Below, piece by piece: positions 13,501 to 28,500 of a DNA stretch of 64,000 nt; position 1 is the first letter of the stretch; each line of letters begins with the position of its first letter. The translations under genes were made by a program, and so were the position numbers. This stretch comes from Owenia fusiformis (taxonomy: Eukaryota; Annelida; Polychaeta; Sabellida; Oweniidae), in NCBI GenBank assembly GCA_903813345.2, contig CAIIXF020000007.1, forward strand, positions 39,699,671-39,763,670, read 5' to 3'. The notes below the pieces were generated by a model. That model had not been told where the DNA came from. It made no database searches and saw only the letters and a program-made list of their open reading frames with translations.

Positions 13501-16500
13501 TAATGGCAGAGATCCAGTATTAACCAACTGAGCCACTTCAGACAACTTGCTGTCATCCAAAAATCTTCTGTGATACGCACTTGCAGGCTGCACTTGCATC
13601 CCCAGCACTGTCCATTTAGCTTGGGTATCACACCTATTGTCAGACGGGTGTCTGGCACCCTGTTATTGAACACAAATGTGTGATGTATTTTGTGTAACAT
13701 TGGTCTTATAAATTGATTTGGAAATATTGTTGCATTTACTTACAACTTCGAATAAGCCACTGTCTGCAGGATTCGGGTAGTATACTGCTGCATAGCGCCC
13801 TCTGTCTACTAGATCGGTAAGTGCTGGTATTTTACGAGTTCTTCCTTTGTTCTTTACACTAATAACAAGACTAATAAATTGAAAATGTGAACTAAACAAG
13901 CATAGTCGTTTTTGAAAATATTTTGTAGAGAAACTCAGAAAATGACTATTTGTAACAGGATCTTAAGAGGTTCTGGACAAATCATTTGATTCTGGACTTG
14001 TCATATTTTTTTTTCAACGAAATCACATCCAAGGGTTGAATTTTTATTAGCTATTTAGAGAGTGAGTCCTGCCTAGTATTAATTTCAATAAAAAAGTTAA
14101 AATAGAACCCTATTTGAGAGTCAATCTAATACTTACATTACATTGATAAATTAAGGCAAATCCTGAAATATTTTTAAAGTGCATTTTTTATGAAATATTA
14201 TCCAGCAAGTATTTAAATGAAACGGTCTTATTTAAATACAAATCATAACATGATGATATTTTTCATGAAACATTTTTCAATGAAATTCAATTGAAGGGTC
14301 AAGATAAAACGAGCTAATTTAGGTGAAAACCCTTACATGATGATGTGTTTTCATAACTTCTTTCATAAAATTCCATCAAGGGGTGAAGATAAAATGATCG
14401 AATTTAGTGATTTAAGGATCACGAGAATATGTTTTCTTTGATATTTTCTATGAAATCCCATCCAATGGTCAAGGTAAAATTTTGATTTTGATTTTGATTT
14501 GGTCATGTGTTCGAAAGATCCATATAAGGCCCATAGAACCATATAGGAACGTCATTTTGAATGTCACGTGATAGATCCATATAAGGCTTTTAGAACCATT
14601 TATGGAAAGATGAGGGGAAGCCCATGACACCTGTTTCACGATTTTTATGCACTTCATTATTGTACCGAAGTTTGCCGATTCGATTCGTCGTATTTCGGAA
14701 TCCTGGTGACAATTTTATACTCCATTGGAGTATTTTTGACCTACTTCTTATGACGGAAATTCCCGAACCTTGTTCGGATTAATCCGGATTTTCTGACCTA
14801 CTTTATCTACCGATATTTCACGAGTTAACATTCGTCTCATTCCGGAATCCTGGTGACAATTTTATACTCCATTGGAGTATTTTTGATCTACTTTTTCTGG
14901 ATTTTGCCCTACTTATTATATCTTGACAACAAGCAAATCAAAAAGTTCGACATGAACGGGTCTCGATCAACTAACCTAGACTATGGAAGCCAGGCACTAT
15001 CTTCTTTTAGAATATCTGGAAACAGGTCAATGGTAGCTCCTGTGTTGTCTGGAAACTTTGAAAGAAAATTTGGAAAAATAGGAAGTGTGAAATATCAGAA
15101 TTTCCTGGAGTTCCCATTGAACGCCTACCAGATATTTTAAAAGAAGACAATGTAATGATACTTTCCTGAAAAAAGCAAGGAAATTGACACATGGCTTCAT
15201 ACTTTATTTTGTATTAGAAAATAACATGTGCTGGGACTTGGTTATTCACTAGCGCCATAGGCGTTCTACTATTCTGGATACAACTGACGAGTCGTATTTA
15301 AGTGGAGACAAAAGTGAGGATCATTTTGAATTGACGCTCGGTATAAATATATAATACTTTTGTTCTTTCATATCGGTAGCTCGTTGGTCTCATGGTTAGC
15401 GTGCCTGGCTTCCATAGTCTAGGTTAGTTGATCGAGACCCGTTCATGTCGAACTTTTTGATTTGCTTGTTGTCAAGATATAATAAGTAGGGCAAAATCCA
15501 GAAAAAGTAGATCAAAAATACTCCAATGGAGTATAAAATTGTCACCAGGATTCCGGAATGAGACGAATGTTAACTCGTGAAATCTCGGTAGATAAAGTAG
15601 GTCAGAAAATCCGGATTAATCCGAACAAGGTTCGGGAATTTCCGTCATAAGAAGTAGGTCAAAAATACTCCAATGGAGTATAAAATTGTCACCAGGATTC
15701 CGAAATACGACGAATCGAATCGGCAAACTTCGGTACAATAATGAAGTGCATAAAAATCGTGAAACAGGTGTCAGGGGCTTCCCCTCATCTTTCCATAAAT
15801 GGTTCCAAAAGCCTTATATGGATCTATCACGTGACATTCAAAATGACGTTCCTATATGGTTCTATGGGCCTTATATGGATCTTTCGAACACATGACCAAA
15901 TCAAAATCAAAATCAAAATTTTACCTTGACCATTGGATGGGATTTCATAGAAAATATCAAAGAAAACAGTCTCGTGATCCTTAAATCACTTAAATTCGAT
16001 CATTTTATCTTCACCCCTTGATGGAATTTTATGAAAGAAGTTATGAAAACACATCATCATGTAAGGGTTTTCACCTAAATTAGCTCGTATTATCTTGACC
16101 CTTCAATTGAATTTCATTGAAAAATGTTTCATGAAATGTTATGATTTGTATTTAAATAAGACCGTTTCATTTAAATACTTGCTGGATGATATTTCATAAA
16201 AAAATGCACTTTAAAAATAGTTCAGGATTTGCCTTAATTTATCAATGTAATGTAAGTATTAGATTGACTCTCAAATAGGGTTCTATTTTAACTTTTTTAT
16301 TGAAATTAATACTAGGCAGGACTCACTCTCTAAATAGCTAATAAAAATTCAACCCTTGGATGTGATTTCGTTGAAAAGAAAATATGACAAGTCCAGAATC
16401 AAATGATTTGTCCAGAACCTCTTAAGATCCTGTTTTGTATAATATTTTACGAATTCTTTTTTTAGTACTAATATCAGATACCTGTATATGTGCAACGACT

Positions 16501-19500
16501 GATTGTACTCGTTGTACTTATACAAATGAATGGTATTGACAAGGGATTGATTCATACATATGTGGTCTACATGTTGTAAAATATTAATATTAATAAAAGG
16601 TACCAAATGTGCACCAGAAGTGTTCCTCTTCTATTTTCCCATTCCTCTTCAAAAAGATCAACATAACCATAAATGTAGACTTCCGATGGTCGTGACAAAA
16701 TACCACTGACAGACAATGACGTCACTGTGACATTGTAGCTTAAAGAAACGCTAAGTTTAAAGGTGTAGACATCTGAACCAATAGCATTCTCTACCCGTAT
16801 GCGAACTTCCTTTAAAAAAAAGTTACACTATATGTTTGCAGGATCCAGATTTTTACAAAATAAAGCTTCAGAGATCGATTCAACTGATGCTGTAAACATC
16901 CATGTTTAAATGATGCTCATTATTCACAGAATCAAAAACTTATCCATTACTTACATAAGGTTCCTTCTGTGCCACAGTCCTAGACCAAACCAATAAACCA
17001 GATCTTGGATCAAGAGATAATCCCGAAGGCCCATTTAGCAGCTGCCATGTTACTGGTCTAGTTCCCTACAATGAACTCTAGGTGATACAAAATGATAAAA
17101 ACAAACCGCTGTGGGTTTGTAATTTACACCTTTGAGACACAAAAAGTACAATGCATTAAAATGACATATGTACATGCGTTTATAGCATATATCTGCTTAT
17201 TTATAAAATTAAGGATAGTCGCCATCTTATCATACAGTACCTGCTTTATATCCATTTGAGCTGCATATCTCTTTCCCTCTCGGGCGGAAGTAAGATTAAC
17301 CTCTTTAAACAATGGTGCTATAACAATATCTTGACACGACTCTCCTTCCCAGGGTAGAACACATGAACATTGTCCAAACAAGCAAATTCCATGAGGTGGT
17401 GTTTCATTTCGTCCACAAGCACTGCTTGGACATGTAGGGTGGTATCTGAATTTAACCTAAATGTGTAAAATGTTCTATAATTAGTTTTACATGACAATCA
17501 ATTACAATACATACTATCCAGAGAGCAAGTATATGCTAAGTTTGGAGTCCTAATATGTACTAGTTTTATCAATAACTAACACAGACATCATTTCAGTCTA
17601 AGTCAATGGTGGAATATATTTTTGCCTTATATGGCACACATGTGCTTTTTCCCATGATTCCATTTAAGAGCGCCATCTATGAATGGACTCAATAATAATT
17701 GATAATTGAACATAAGTATACTCACTCTTTCATTTGTTAATTCGCCTCCTGGTTGTCCGACATTCATAACAACTTCGCCGACTTGTTTCGGACTTACACA
17801 ACGCACTAGCTCACGTGATAGCCACTGGCCAATCACATCGATATTACCGAAACGGCATCTATACTGACCATCACTACTGTTCTCAAAATTGTGCCCAATT
17901 ACGTTGATAACAGTGCCACCTATATCAGGTCCTGTTGACGGGGCAACAAGGAGAACTGTGGGAATAGCCAAACAGTAAGGCCCATAGAATGTTATATTGC
18001 AGTCACTGCAAAGCGCCCCGGCCCAATTCACTGACGAACATGTGCATTCACCTAAATTAAAAACATGTATGATGCATGACTGAAACGAACTGGCCTTTAA
18101 TGACAGCAAAGTTTTCAAAATATTTCCAAACTGTTAAAATGATTTTGTATAGACGCAAGTTTAAACTACCTGATGTCTTATCACAGTATCCATTGACACA
18201 TGGCGGACATGGCTCACAATTCTGACCCCAATACAACTCTTCGCATTGTGAGCAGTCAGTCCCAGCATACGAAGGAAAACATGAACACGTGTCTGGTTCC
18301 AAGCAAAACCCTCTGCCCGAACAGTTTTTGACATTGAAACAGGTTGCATCTGCACATGTTTTCCCTGTCCATTTCCCAATGCATTCGCAAATATTTGGTC
18401 CAACACATTTGCCATTCCCATTGCAGTTGGAGACCTTCAAATAAACAGACAACAAACATAATTAAATCAAACAATTAATGAACTACTGAAATATTTCGAA
18501 AGAACATAAATTAACTGCCGGTTAAAGTAAAATATCTGACTTAAACTACTTTATACCTGCATACAAGAGAGTTGATCACACGTTGCACCCTGCCATCCAT
18601 TGTCACAACGACATCTATCAGGTCTTATACATTCCCCATGATTAGAACAATTATTTACTGCTAAGCATGTGAATTCTTTGCCTGCTAACATAGGAATGTA
18701 AACTACCTCTGCAGTATTTAATGCGTCTGTTTTATCGAATATGCGTTTATCCGCAAAGGCTTCTACTGCACTACCCCACCAGTTAAAAGTGGCATTAATG
18801 ACATCATCACCATTCACATCAGCATATAGTTCGTAAACACTCGAGGGGTTTTCCAAAATGTTATAATGCATCATATAATTTGCCGATGTCGTACGTATGA
18901 CACCCTTTGTTGCATAGTTATCAATGAAAATATTATCGTTCAATTTCACTGGATTCTTTGCTTTATCAGTAGGATTAATGTAAACCATTGTAAGACCATT
19001 ATTGTTTGAAAACTGGTTACCAACAATCTGAACTTCATCATTTAACCATTGTTTTCCATAAGCAGAGTGCTTTGGGTGCAAATATATTAAATGCGACTTT
19101 TCATTATTATATTCTATTTTGTTATTTTGAATCAACAAAACAGTTCCAGGTTTAGGATGGATTTCCATTGCACTGTTACTATTATTGCGAAATATGTTTT
19201 TGTGGATATTGACCAACAATGTTAAATCGAGATAATGGTCTTCAGTAGTGACCCTTACTACAGGTCTCAGATTGTGCTCAAATAACGAGTTCGTAATTTC
19301 AATGGTTGCCCGAGAGTTCTCATTTATATAATGTCCAAAGTCGATATTTATCGCATATGTGTTTGGTTGATAACTGTTCACGAATGTACATTTTGTAAGG
19401 AACAGATATCTTGGATAGTTGATGTACAATCCGTCTTGATTATTGGAATTAAATGTTGTACCATTTATCAAAACAGATGCATTTCTTGCATTATATAATG

Positions 19501-22500
19501 CATAAATTCCATATTGATTACTTCGAGAGACAGTTCCATTAATGATAGACAATACAAGATCGTCTTCATCCAGATATATACCACTCATACCAGCCCTGTC
19601 TACAACACTCCCTGTCATATCGATATATCGTAAAGTCTGAGACTTTATATGTATGCCATTCTCCGTTGTCTGACTTATCCTACTATTGCGAAATGTCATG
19701 TATCTTCCAAAACTATTTTCTGCAAAGCGGAGCCCAGTACCAACGTTTTCAATATATACGTTATCAGCTTGAATAGGGACATCATATATCAACATGCCAT
19801 ATTTTGATCCAGTTATGTTGACATGACGGAGAACAGATGCTTTAGGATCTGTAATAAATTCATGTAGTACACTGGACAGATTCAAATATACCGGGATTGT
19901 CCTTTTGAAGAGATGGGTTTAGGCTATATAAACATACTTGTATTATCGAAATATTATACATATTACCGTGAGACATCTTCTGATACGCATTTTAGTTTGT
20001 TTTTAAGTTTGCTTTATCTCATCTTTTGCCTTTTTGTGGTTTCATTTATGGATGAAAACTTGCAATCAAAGCATTTGTGAAAATGCAGGAAAAAGATACC
20101 ACTGGCAGAAATGTTACGGTCAAAATTAGAGGTAATCATGTTTACAATAAATACAAGTTGTTTCTGAGTGTCATGCCCAGGTAAAAACTCCGATTGATTT
20201 TGATACCGATTATTGGAAGACACGTGTCTGTATAGTGAGTCCGATAGTTGACTGGGTAAACTTTTGAGGATTTATTTTTGAAAATGGGGACAATTATCCC
20301 CTGTTACCAGCAATTTTGGAATTTCAGCATCAAGTGAGTCTGCAACTAGCTTAACCATTTTGTTTGTAATGTTATCATCTCCCCCCCCCCCTTATTTATA
20401 ACTCAACTTATTGTTTTAAACTATTTTACTTTGTTCTTGACGTCTCGGGACACACCTCTCATCAATGTATTTATTGAAAGATGCCAAAGAAGCTATAAAC
20501 AAGAAAGAGCAGACACAGATAAGAAACACAGTAATCACAAAAGCGCAGATACACAACCCGTAAGAACAATTGTGTTATTCGCTGTGAGTCTTATTGATTA
20601 ATGAATCAATACATATCAGGAAAAATTAGATAGATTTAGGTAACTTCACACTCTCACATATAAATTACAATCATTGTAGATGTATATGATCAAATGGTTT
20701 AATGAACACAGCTTTTGTTTGTATCTTAAATAAATAAGTACCTAGCGTATGTATATAAATAAAAAATGTAAATCTATAACCAAAGGGAAAAGATCAAAGG
20801 TTGTAATGGAACCTAGCAAGAAAAAAGAAACTCTAAGACTATATATATCATCAAACCCCATATATCCCAAGATCATGATCTACATTGAGAAGAAGCGATG
20901 TCTAATGACCCCTTCCCACATCATTCCCCAACACAGCATTGATAAAAGCATCACACTAGAGTTCATGGAAGGAAACTCGAGTTATGTCGATGGAATTTAA
21001 AGATGTGTTTCGCCAAAAATGTCAAAATGTGTTCAGTTCACTTATCATAAAGCAATTTGTTAATGATGACCTATACGCATATGCATTTTTGATCAACCCG
21101 GGATAATAATAAAAGCGGGATACACATTTTTCAGACTCATATTGATTGTAAAATATCATTACCTTCACAATTTTGGCGTTCATAGAAATCCCATCCTTCG
21201 GTCTCATTATTCAACCTGCTAAGATCGAATTCATCTCTTGATTTGTCATTCAATTGACAGAGACCACTCGACTCCATATATTGAATTGATTTGCACCCAT
21301 ATGCTGCTGTCCTACAGCGGTGTATACAATGCCACCTATCCCAATCGGAATAACGCTCCCTGTTGTCCTTATTGATTTGAAATTTCTTAACCATCATAAA
21401 ACGCGTACCATTTTTACAGCCTAAACAAAATATTTTTGTTGATCAAATAATCCATTTAGTCGTTTTAACTACCCTCATTAGTCGTTATAGTGATTAACAT
21501 AATGTTAGACTCCGATGCCTTGAAAAATCGCTCTTCCTTTTCTATTATTTCATTTATATTTCATTATTAAGGATGGGTGCTAATTACGTACAGGGTGTCG
21601 CATAAGTGTCGCACCAACGCCCCCCTCCCTACAGCCAAAACCATGATATATGGTATCAAATGTGATGTATCATTGGAAATATCATCCAAATTTACGTTTG
21701 GCATATATTTGATGTCCGTCAATCAATGTCACAAGTTACTCCATTGTATAGAAACATGACAATTTGGCGTATTTGGCAGGATTTTAAGAATCAGGCTTCA
21801 TAAAAATAAAAGGAACTTCTGGATAGGATTAGGTGTGAATAAAATAGAGGGACAGGAACAGAGGTGGAGATAGTTTACTTCAGAACACAATACATTTGTT
21901 GTTGAAGAAAACTGCTAGGACAAAGTAAAACAGTGATTCAGTACCCGGGAATCTGTGGTACGAAGTCCGGTCAGTTTTTATACAGACGGAGTTAGGAACT
22001 AGGGAAAGGATAGGAATTAGCAGGAACGTCCCACTCCCACACTTCAAACCAATGCCATAAATGGTTAAGGACACGCTTCTGCATTCAAGTCATCAGTATA
22101 AGTGTCTTAAACGAGCCGGCCAAAACTATTACTTAAATTTTTGTCAGCAAAATTGTCAGCAGCCACTGACATTTCTATTAGCTATTATCTAACATTAAAT
22201 GTCAATACATGCAGACAATATGTGACATACATCTACAAAGTATGAAGACCACCGTAAATGTATCATGACTTGTTTCTTGCCCATGTGATAAACGCTTTGC
22301 GTTAAATTGATAGTAAGCGAATATTTCTGTTCATCTTTCAATGATTTTTGCAGTATGTATTGCCCGCAGTCCGTAGGACGAGAGAAATACATGCTGCACA
22401 ACTATTGAAAGTGCTACAGGTATTGCCCGAACATAGCATGAAAAGTTTGTTTTGTTATATTATCATTATCATTGCTAGACATTCTCTACGGTCACTTTGG

Positions 22501-25500
22501 ATTTCAAAGATTCATAGAATTTTTGACTTAACCGGTGAACATTTATCGTAATCAATAATTCTAATAAGAATATAATATGATTCATTTGAACTGATGCAAT
22601 AATAGGGCTAAACGTACATCCAACAATAAAAAATTGCGATAAAATATTTGAAAGAAAAGTAAAGAAAACAAGAGTACGTTCTTCAAATGACATATTTACT
22701 AGAGTTATTTTTTTGAAAGAAGGATCCTATCTCAGGCAATCATTAGATTATGTACCATATCAGCTGTTTCTTTTAATATAATCCCCTCACTCGTCAAAGG
22801 AAAAATTGTCTTATGATGATCACTCAATTTTAATTTTTATTGCACAGGTTTTCAAGTTTTCCAATGTTAGGTTGTCTGATATTTTCTAATTGCTTACATT
22901 TAAATAAAAAAGTGTTACATCTTCAAGGACTTTGCGGCTTTGCGAACGGATGTTGACCCTTTCAATTGCCTGTGGACTTCGAGACTGGATTCTATATATC
23001 CCACATCATTTGAGACTGAATACTCTATCTTTTATGATTACTAGTATCTACAACTATTTTTGATGTTATGAGTATTGGCTATCAACTTTTTAAATTTTTC
23101 TTCAACATGTATTGTAATGACTTCAGTAAAAATAAAATGTTGGTGTTCTGGTCCTGGATTGTGATATTAGAATTTAGCTCATTGTGACAACTTTTGATGG
23201 TTGAAGTTTATTAATGTCTCCCACTTTAGTATATTTCTGAGTTGTCTGTGTCACGGTACAGAAAGTCAGGATAATGATTAACAGCATTGCTTAGTATTTG
23301 ATTTCGATTGGCTAAGCTTGAGGACTTTTAAATTTGAAAAATGTAATTACTGTTTTTAAATGTCTTATCACAACCGAAAAAATTGATGAAGTTAAAATAT
23401 AACTACAGAATATGAACATCAAAACATTGAAAGATACACATAACAAAATTGGAAGCAATACATTCTCAATCGATATGAAATTTTAGAAAATTGACCAGCT
23501 TTGTGAAAATATCAAAAATCCAGTTATTTTGGCTGTCGATTAGTCTGCCTCCTGTTTATACCCATTACCCTCTTAAAGTCAAATGTTTTACTCATAATTA
23601 ATGATTCCTTGAGTAAACTTCCGTCTGTACTCGACTCTAAATGTCCGACTCTAAATGTATTTTATTCGCCTTTTTACAATGTATATTGCCAAAGGTGTTT
23701 TACCCAATTCTCCTCTTACTATCATATTGGTGGATTTTCTATGGATCCGAGAACATATTTTTGGAACCAAATATAATTGTTTTCGATTAACATGCTTTCG
23801 TACTTCTGTTCAATATCTCAATCAGTTATGTAGTCACGCATTACACCATGGCAAGGTTAAGATTAGCAAACCATAAGATAAGGATTGAAACAGGGTGATA
23901 CGAGAGAAAAAATTGAACTAAACAGAACCGATTTGAAGTAAAATACAGAATTTGTCAAATTTGCAATAAGGGGGAAGTAGAAGATGAAAATCATTTTCTT
24001 ATTTTATGCGATGGTTATAAAGATTGCAAATATGAATTTTGTAACAATCTAAGTTTTATTGATTCATTTTGAAATATGTCCGGTGAAGAAAAATTTAAGT
24101 TTTTAATCATTTCAGATGATTATGAAATTGTAAACAAATTGATACATTTTATAAATAAACTTTTCAATCAACTAGTTTGTAAGATAAATAATTTTAAATA
24201 TTTGTTTAACAATGCATTTTACTGTATAACTGAGTAATTATGTTTTGTAATTGATTTTGTGAGGAAGTCAATTGTTTTGGCTTGAAACACAATTAAATCT
24301 TGAATCTTACAATAATGCTACAATATTCCTATAATGCCACCATGCCGCAATCATATAATGCAGTCGGAATCCATACGATCATTGAACGTTCATAAAATCT
24401 AGTCTCAAAAAGCACATGAGGGCACGGTGGCTTAGCTGGATCTAGAAACTACTTTCCATTGGTAAGTTATCACAGCACCTAATAAACATTGCAATATACC
24501 AATGTTGTGACTGGTAGAACTCGATTCATGAACAAATTAACAGGCTACAATTTTTTCGAAACCTCAGATAAATGGCTCCAACTTGTTCATAAATTTATGA
24601 ACAATCAAGACGAATTACAAGAAGTTCCATAAACGAAACATTTAGTAGGAAGAATAAAAAAGATAGTTGAGGATTTAAGCTCAGCCCGTGTATAGTAATA
24701 TCATTCGTTTGTAATTACCTTCTGCCGTTGGCCTCTGAAAAATAATTCCTTTCCACTCAGCGCTTGTGTCTATTCCCGAAAGAATTACCTTGCTGTTGGC
24801 ACTACCATCAACAATAAGGCGACCTTTAATGAAAAATATTGTGTTACAACTGAGCGACGTAGTAATATTTTTAAGTGTCGATTTTGTAATAGATTAATTA
24901 TTGTATTGTATTGTTTGTTTATTTAAGTATGATGGGCAAACCCAGACACGTTAACGGTCTGTAAGACACTGTAGATTAATATACAATAAATCATATACAG
25001 TGACAGTCGGAGTGTTAAATGGATACCCTGTAGATTTTTGGAAGGGTCAAGATTGCAGTAAAAAAATCCCATTGACGACCATTATAACATTTCATTTCAT
25101 AATATATTCATGGGCACAGATCTAGCTCAGCGAAACAGTGCCCAGTGTTCATTGGAGTCTTGTCTAGCTTGCCGTTACAAATAAGCATACGGTGATCACA
25201 CCGTTTTTGAGATAACTGAATCTGGAGAGAGCTACCACTGTAAAGCTACCTGTTTCAGAAAATTATTCTGCTCTACATAGTCTCAAAAATCACTCCGCCA
25301 TCTCTAAAAATTCTATTTCTAACCAGACTTGTAAATGTTTCCTGATATATTAGTACTTACCCTATCGAGAATAAACCTTGATTCATTTATCAAACACTAG
25401 ATGAAGCTGCGACGGGACAGAAAAGGAGAAAAAGCTTTTTTATACAGAAAACCAAATAACCAATCTGGACTATATTCGAAAGATAAGCATATGTTCTCCT

Positions 25501-28500
25501 TTTCTGTAGAATTACCTTCAACTATGATTCCCTGAGTTCCCAAAAACTTCATGTGCACACCCGCCTTCAACATCAGCACAGCACCATCTCTTCAAAGTTC
25601 AAAGATGAATATAAATATAAACATTTGCTTGTTGGGTCACCTAGGTAAGGTAATCAACTATAAGTAAGACAGCTCAATTATTCTCATAGCTAGAGGTCGT
25701 TGTGTAGAAATGTTTGGACGGCCCTTGTACTTATTAGCTATGGAAAATGATTAGCTGCAGGATTTATTATAAATCTATATGAATTCCAAGTTATTGTAGT
25801 GAAAATTGTTTACAGCACTTTGTGATTACACTTACCGGATATAAATGGACCGTTTCACGTAATAGGGCTCAGATCTCGGTTCAACTACTAAATTCTGAAA
25901 CACATCACCTCCAAACATCGAAGACAGCAAAAAATCGACATCGTCATGATCATTGAATTTAGTAAATTGTCGATTCGTTGCATATGGATGAATGAATACC
26001 CGATTAAGATTAATGTTTCTGTGATGACAATACAGTGAATTCTGTACTTCACTGTGATTTCTTGGTCCCCAGTAATTCTGTTCAAAATGAAACCCTGTTA
26101 ATGGCTTTCTCGTGGATGACCTTACTTCGTAAACCGCCAGGGGATTGTTGAATATATTATGGTGTGCTTCTACGCCGTAAACCTTTTGACTTAGATCCAT
26201 AGATGTTGCAACAGTGTTATTTTCAAATACATTGTTCTCCAGCCTTAATATCATATTTCGAGCAGGGTTGTACCAATTATTAAATGGGGCAAATTTTAGA
26301 AGACTTGGTGCAGTGTTGTTAAGAACAATATTTCTCTTAAAGTCAAAGTTAAATGAACCGCCTTCGTAAAAGCTTCCATCAAACAAATAGCCACCACTTT
26401 TTCCCGATGCTACAGTATTTGCACCATTCCCTTCAATGTGATTATCAAGAAATGTTACTTCAGCATTGTTTCCAATATATTCCATGAACAATACGTCGCC
26501 AATGTTTTCAAACAGTGTGTTATTGCTCAATATGACAACAGGTTCACTCATGTAGCCAGTACGGCCATAATAATGTATCATCCTTCCTCCGATATTTTGA
26601 ATGAATCTGTTGTTCAGAAAAAACATGCCATTGTATTTTTGTCCATTTGGGCTGAAGTACAATGTGCTGTTTGAGATATCCGACGGAATACCATTGTTAG
26701 CAATATCGCAATCTATTATAGTGCAGTTAAACTCCGAGTCTGATGCAGGTTTGGAGTATAGGACTCCATGTGTGTTTCTTGATATCTCTGTAGTCTCAAT
26801 GTATAATGATGATGTTGACAGAGAAGAATATACTGCACCATATGTGTTGTCTGTCAACACACTGTTAATAACCGATATGTTCTGATATAAGCCTGTATAA
26901 TATAGCCCAAATTCCTGATTTCGAGTGGACTCTATATTAACAAATTCAATATTGGACATTCTGTAAGATTTCTCGTTCCAGACCAATCCATTGCCATAAT
27001 TTCCAGATGTTTTGACATTTTCTAACAAAACATTTGAGACGTTTCCTATAACATAAGGTTCATCAAAGGTGATTCCATTCTGACTGGAACCAGATGATTC
27101 TATATCATGAAATACGGAAGGCATAATTCCTGTAATGTGAAGTCCAAGAGTTGTATTAACTAGGTACACGTGTATAAACGTAGACACTTGATTACTACTT
27201 GGTGTAGTTATTAACCCACTACACGTGATGCCAACATCTTCATTATGACCGCAGTTATGGGTTCCCCAACCGATGTGTTTACATTTAAATAAGGTTGTCT
27301 CGCTTCCGTCACATGCCATGTCATCTAACCATATAGGACCTGTACCACCACCAACTGTTCTATAAGTAGCTCCCACAGACATCATGCCTATAAGGATTAA
27401 CGGTTATACTGTGTACTTGCCCATTTCCTTCACAAAATACTTTTTAGTATATGTATAGTATTTTACACCTGAAATTAAATAATTTCAAATTCTATAAAAA
27501 GAGCCATATACCTAGATGCCTACAGGCAACGTTAGCATCGTTCTTATCGAATCCATCGTCGCATACAGATCCCCACCGACCATTATAAAATACCTCGAGT
27601 CTTCCCGATGTAGAACCGCCGACCAATCGAAGTTTCCCTCCTTCATTTGCAACTACCTCTTCAATTAAATGATCTACATGTTAGATGCTATACGGTATTT
27701 CTGGAATATTGTGCTATTTACTTTGATTTCAAAACATCAATACATACCAGTCGTGATACTTATACCAGCCCACTTTACGGGAGGTACACGAGGGATGCAT
27801 TGGATTTGTTTTCCCGCCGTTCCATTCATATGGATTTCACCTTAATACAGAAAACATTAATTTAGAGTAGGATATTTTCAAAACTTGTAGTGATATGATT
27901 TGTACGGTAACAAAATTATTCACCAAATAAACACTTTTTGATAAACAAAAACTGTTGATATGGTCAACTTTGATGTTCTCAGTTTTTATAATAAAGAACT
28001 ATGATATCACAATATGTATACAGGGTTTCCCGAAAGTATGCCCACCCCTCCCCTAGGCAGACACATACAAATGTCTCCATAGTATGTGTCATATATAACT
28101 TTAAAGCTTGTCCGAAGTTACATTGATTTGCCAAGAGCATGGTTCAATTCACAAATGGTAAATTCTAGAATGCCTTAAAAAAGGTTTTATTAGGATTAAA
28201 AAATGCCACATCCCTATTTGAAGCGCGTTTATGGTTATATATGGAAAGCACTGCTGCTGCTAACATGCCCTGGGGAGACACACCCACTATTATTTTGTTG
28301 TAAAACTTACTTTAATTTTGGCCAAACACAAAATTCTAAAATGTCTGTAACGTTTTCCCATTTGTGAGTTGAACCATGATACTTGGCAAATCATTGTAAC
28401 TTTGGAATGGGTTTTAAAATGATATATGACACATACTATGGATACATTGGTATATGTCTGCCTAGGGGGGATACTTTCGGGACACCCTGTAGTATAACTG

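Noticed and set aside
15375-15450. tRNA-like stretch with box-B-like GATCGAGACCC in the foldback element (and its relative near 1590-1660)
   Set aside because: No clean cloverleaf or acceptor stem, and it lies inside a repeated mobile element. It is better read as a tRNA-derived promoter than a tRNA gene.
24890-24985. possible SINE-like segment with TTTATTTAAGTATGATGGGC
   Set aside because: Only one copy seen in the window and no box A/B. Cannot be supported.
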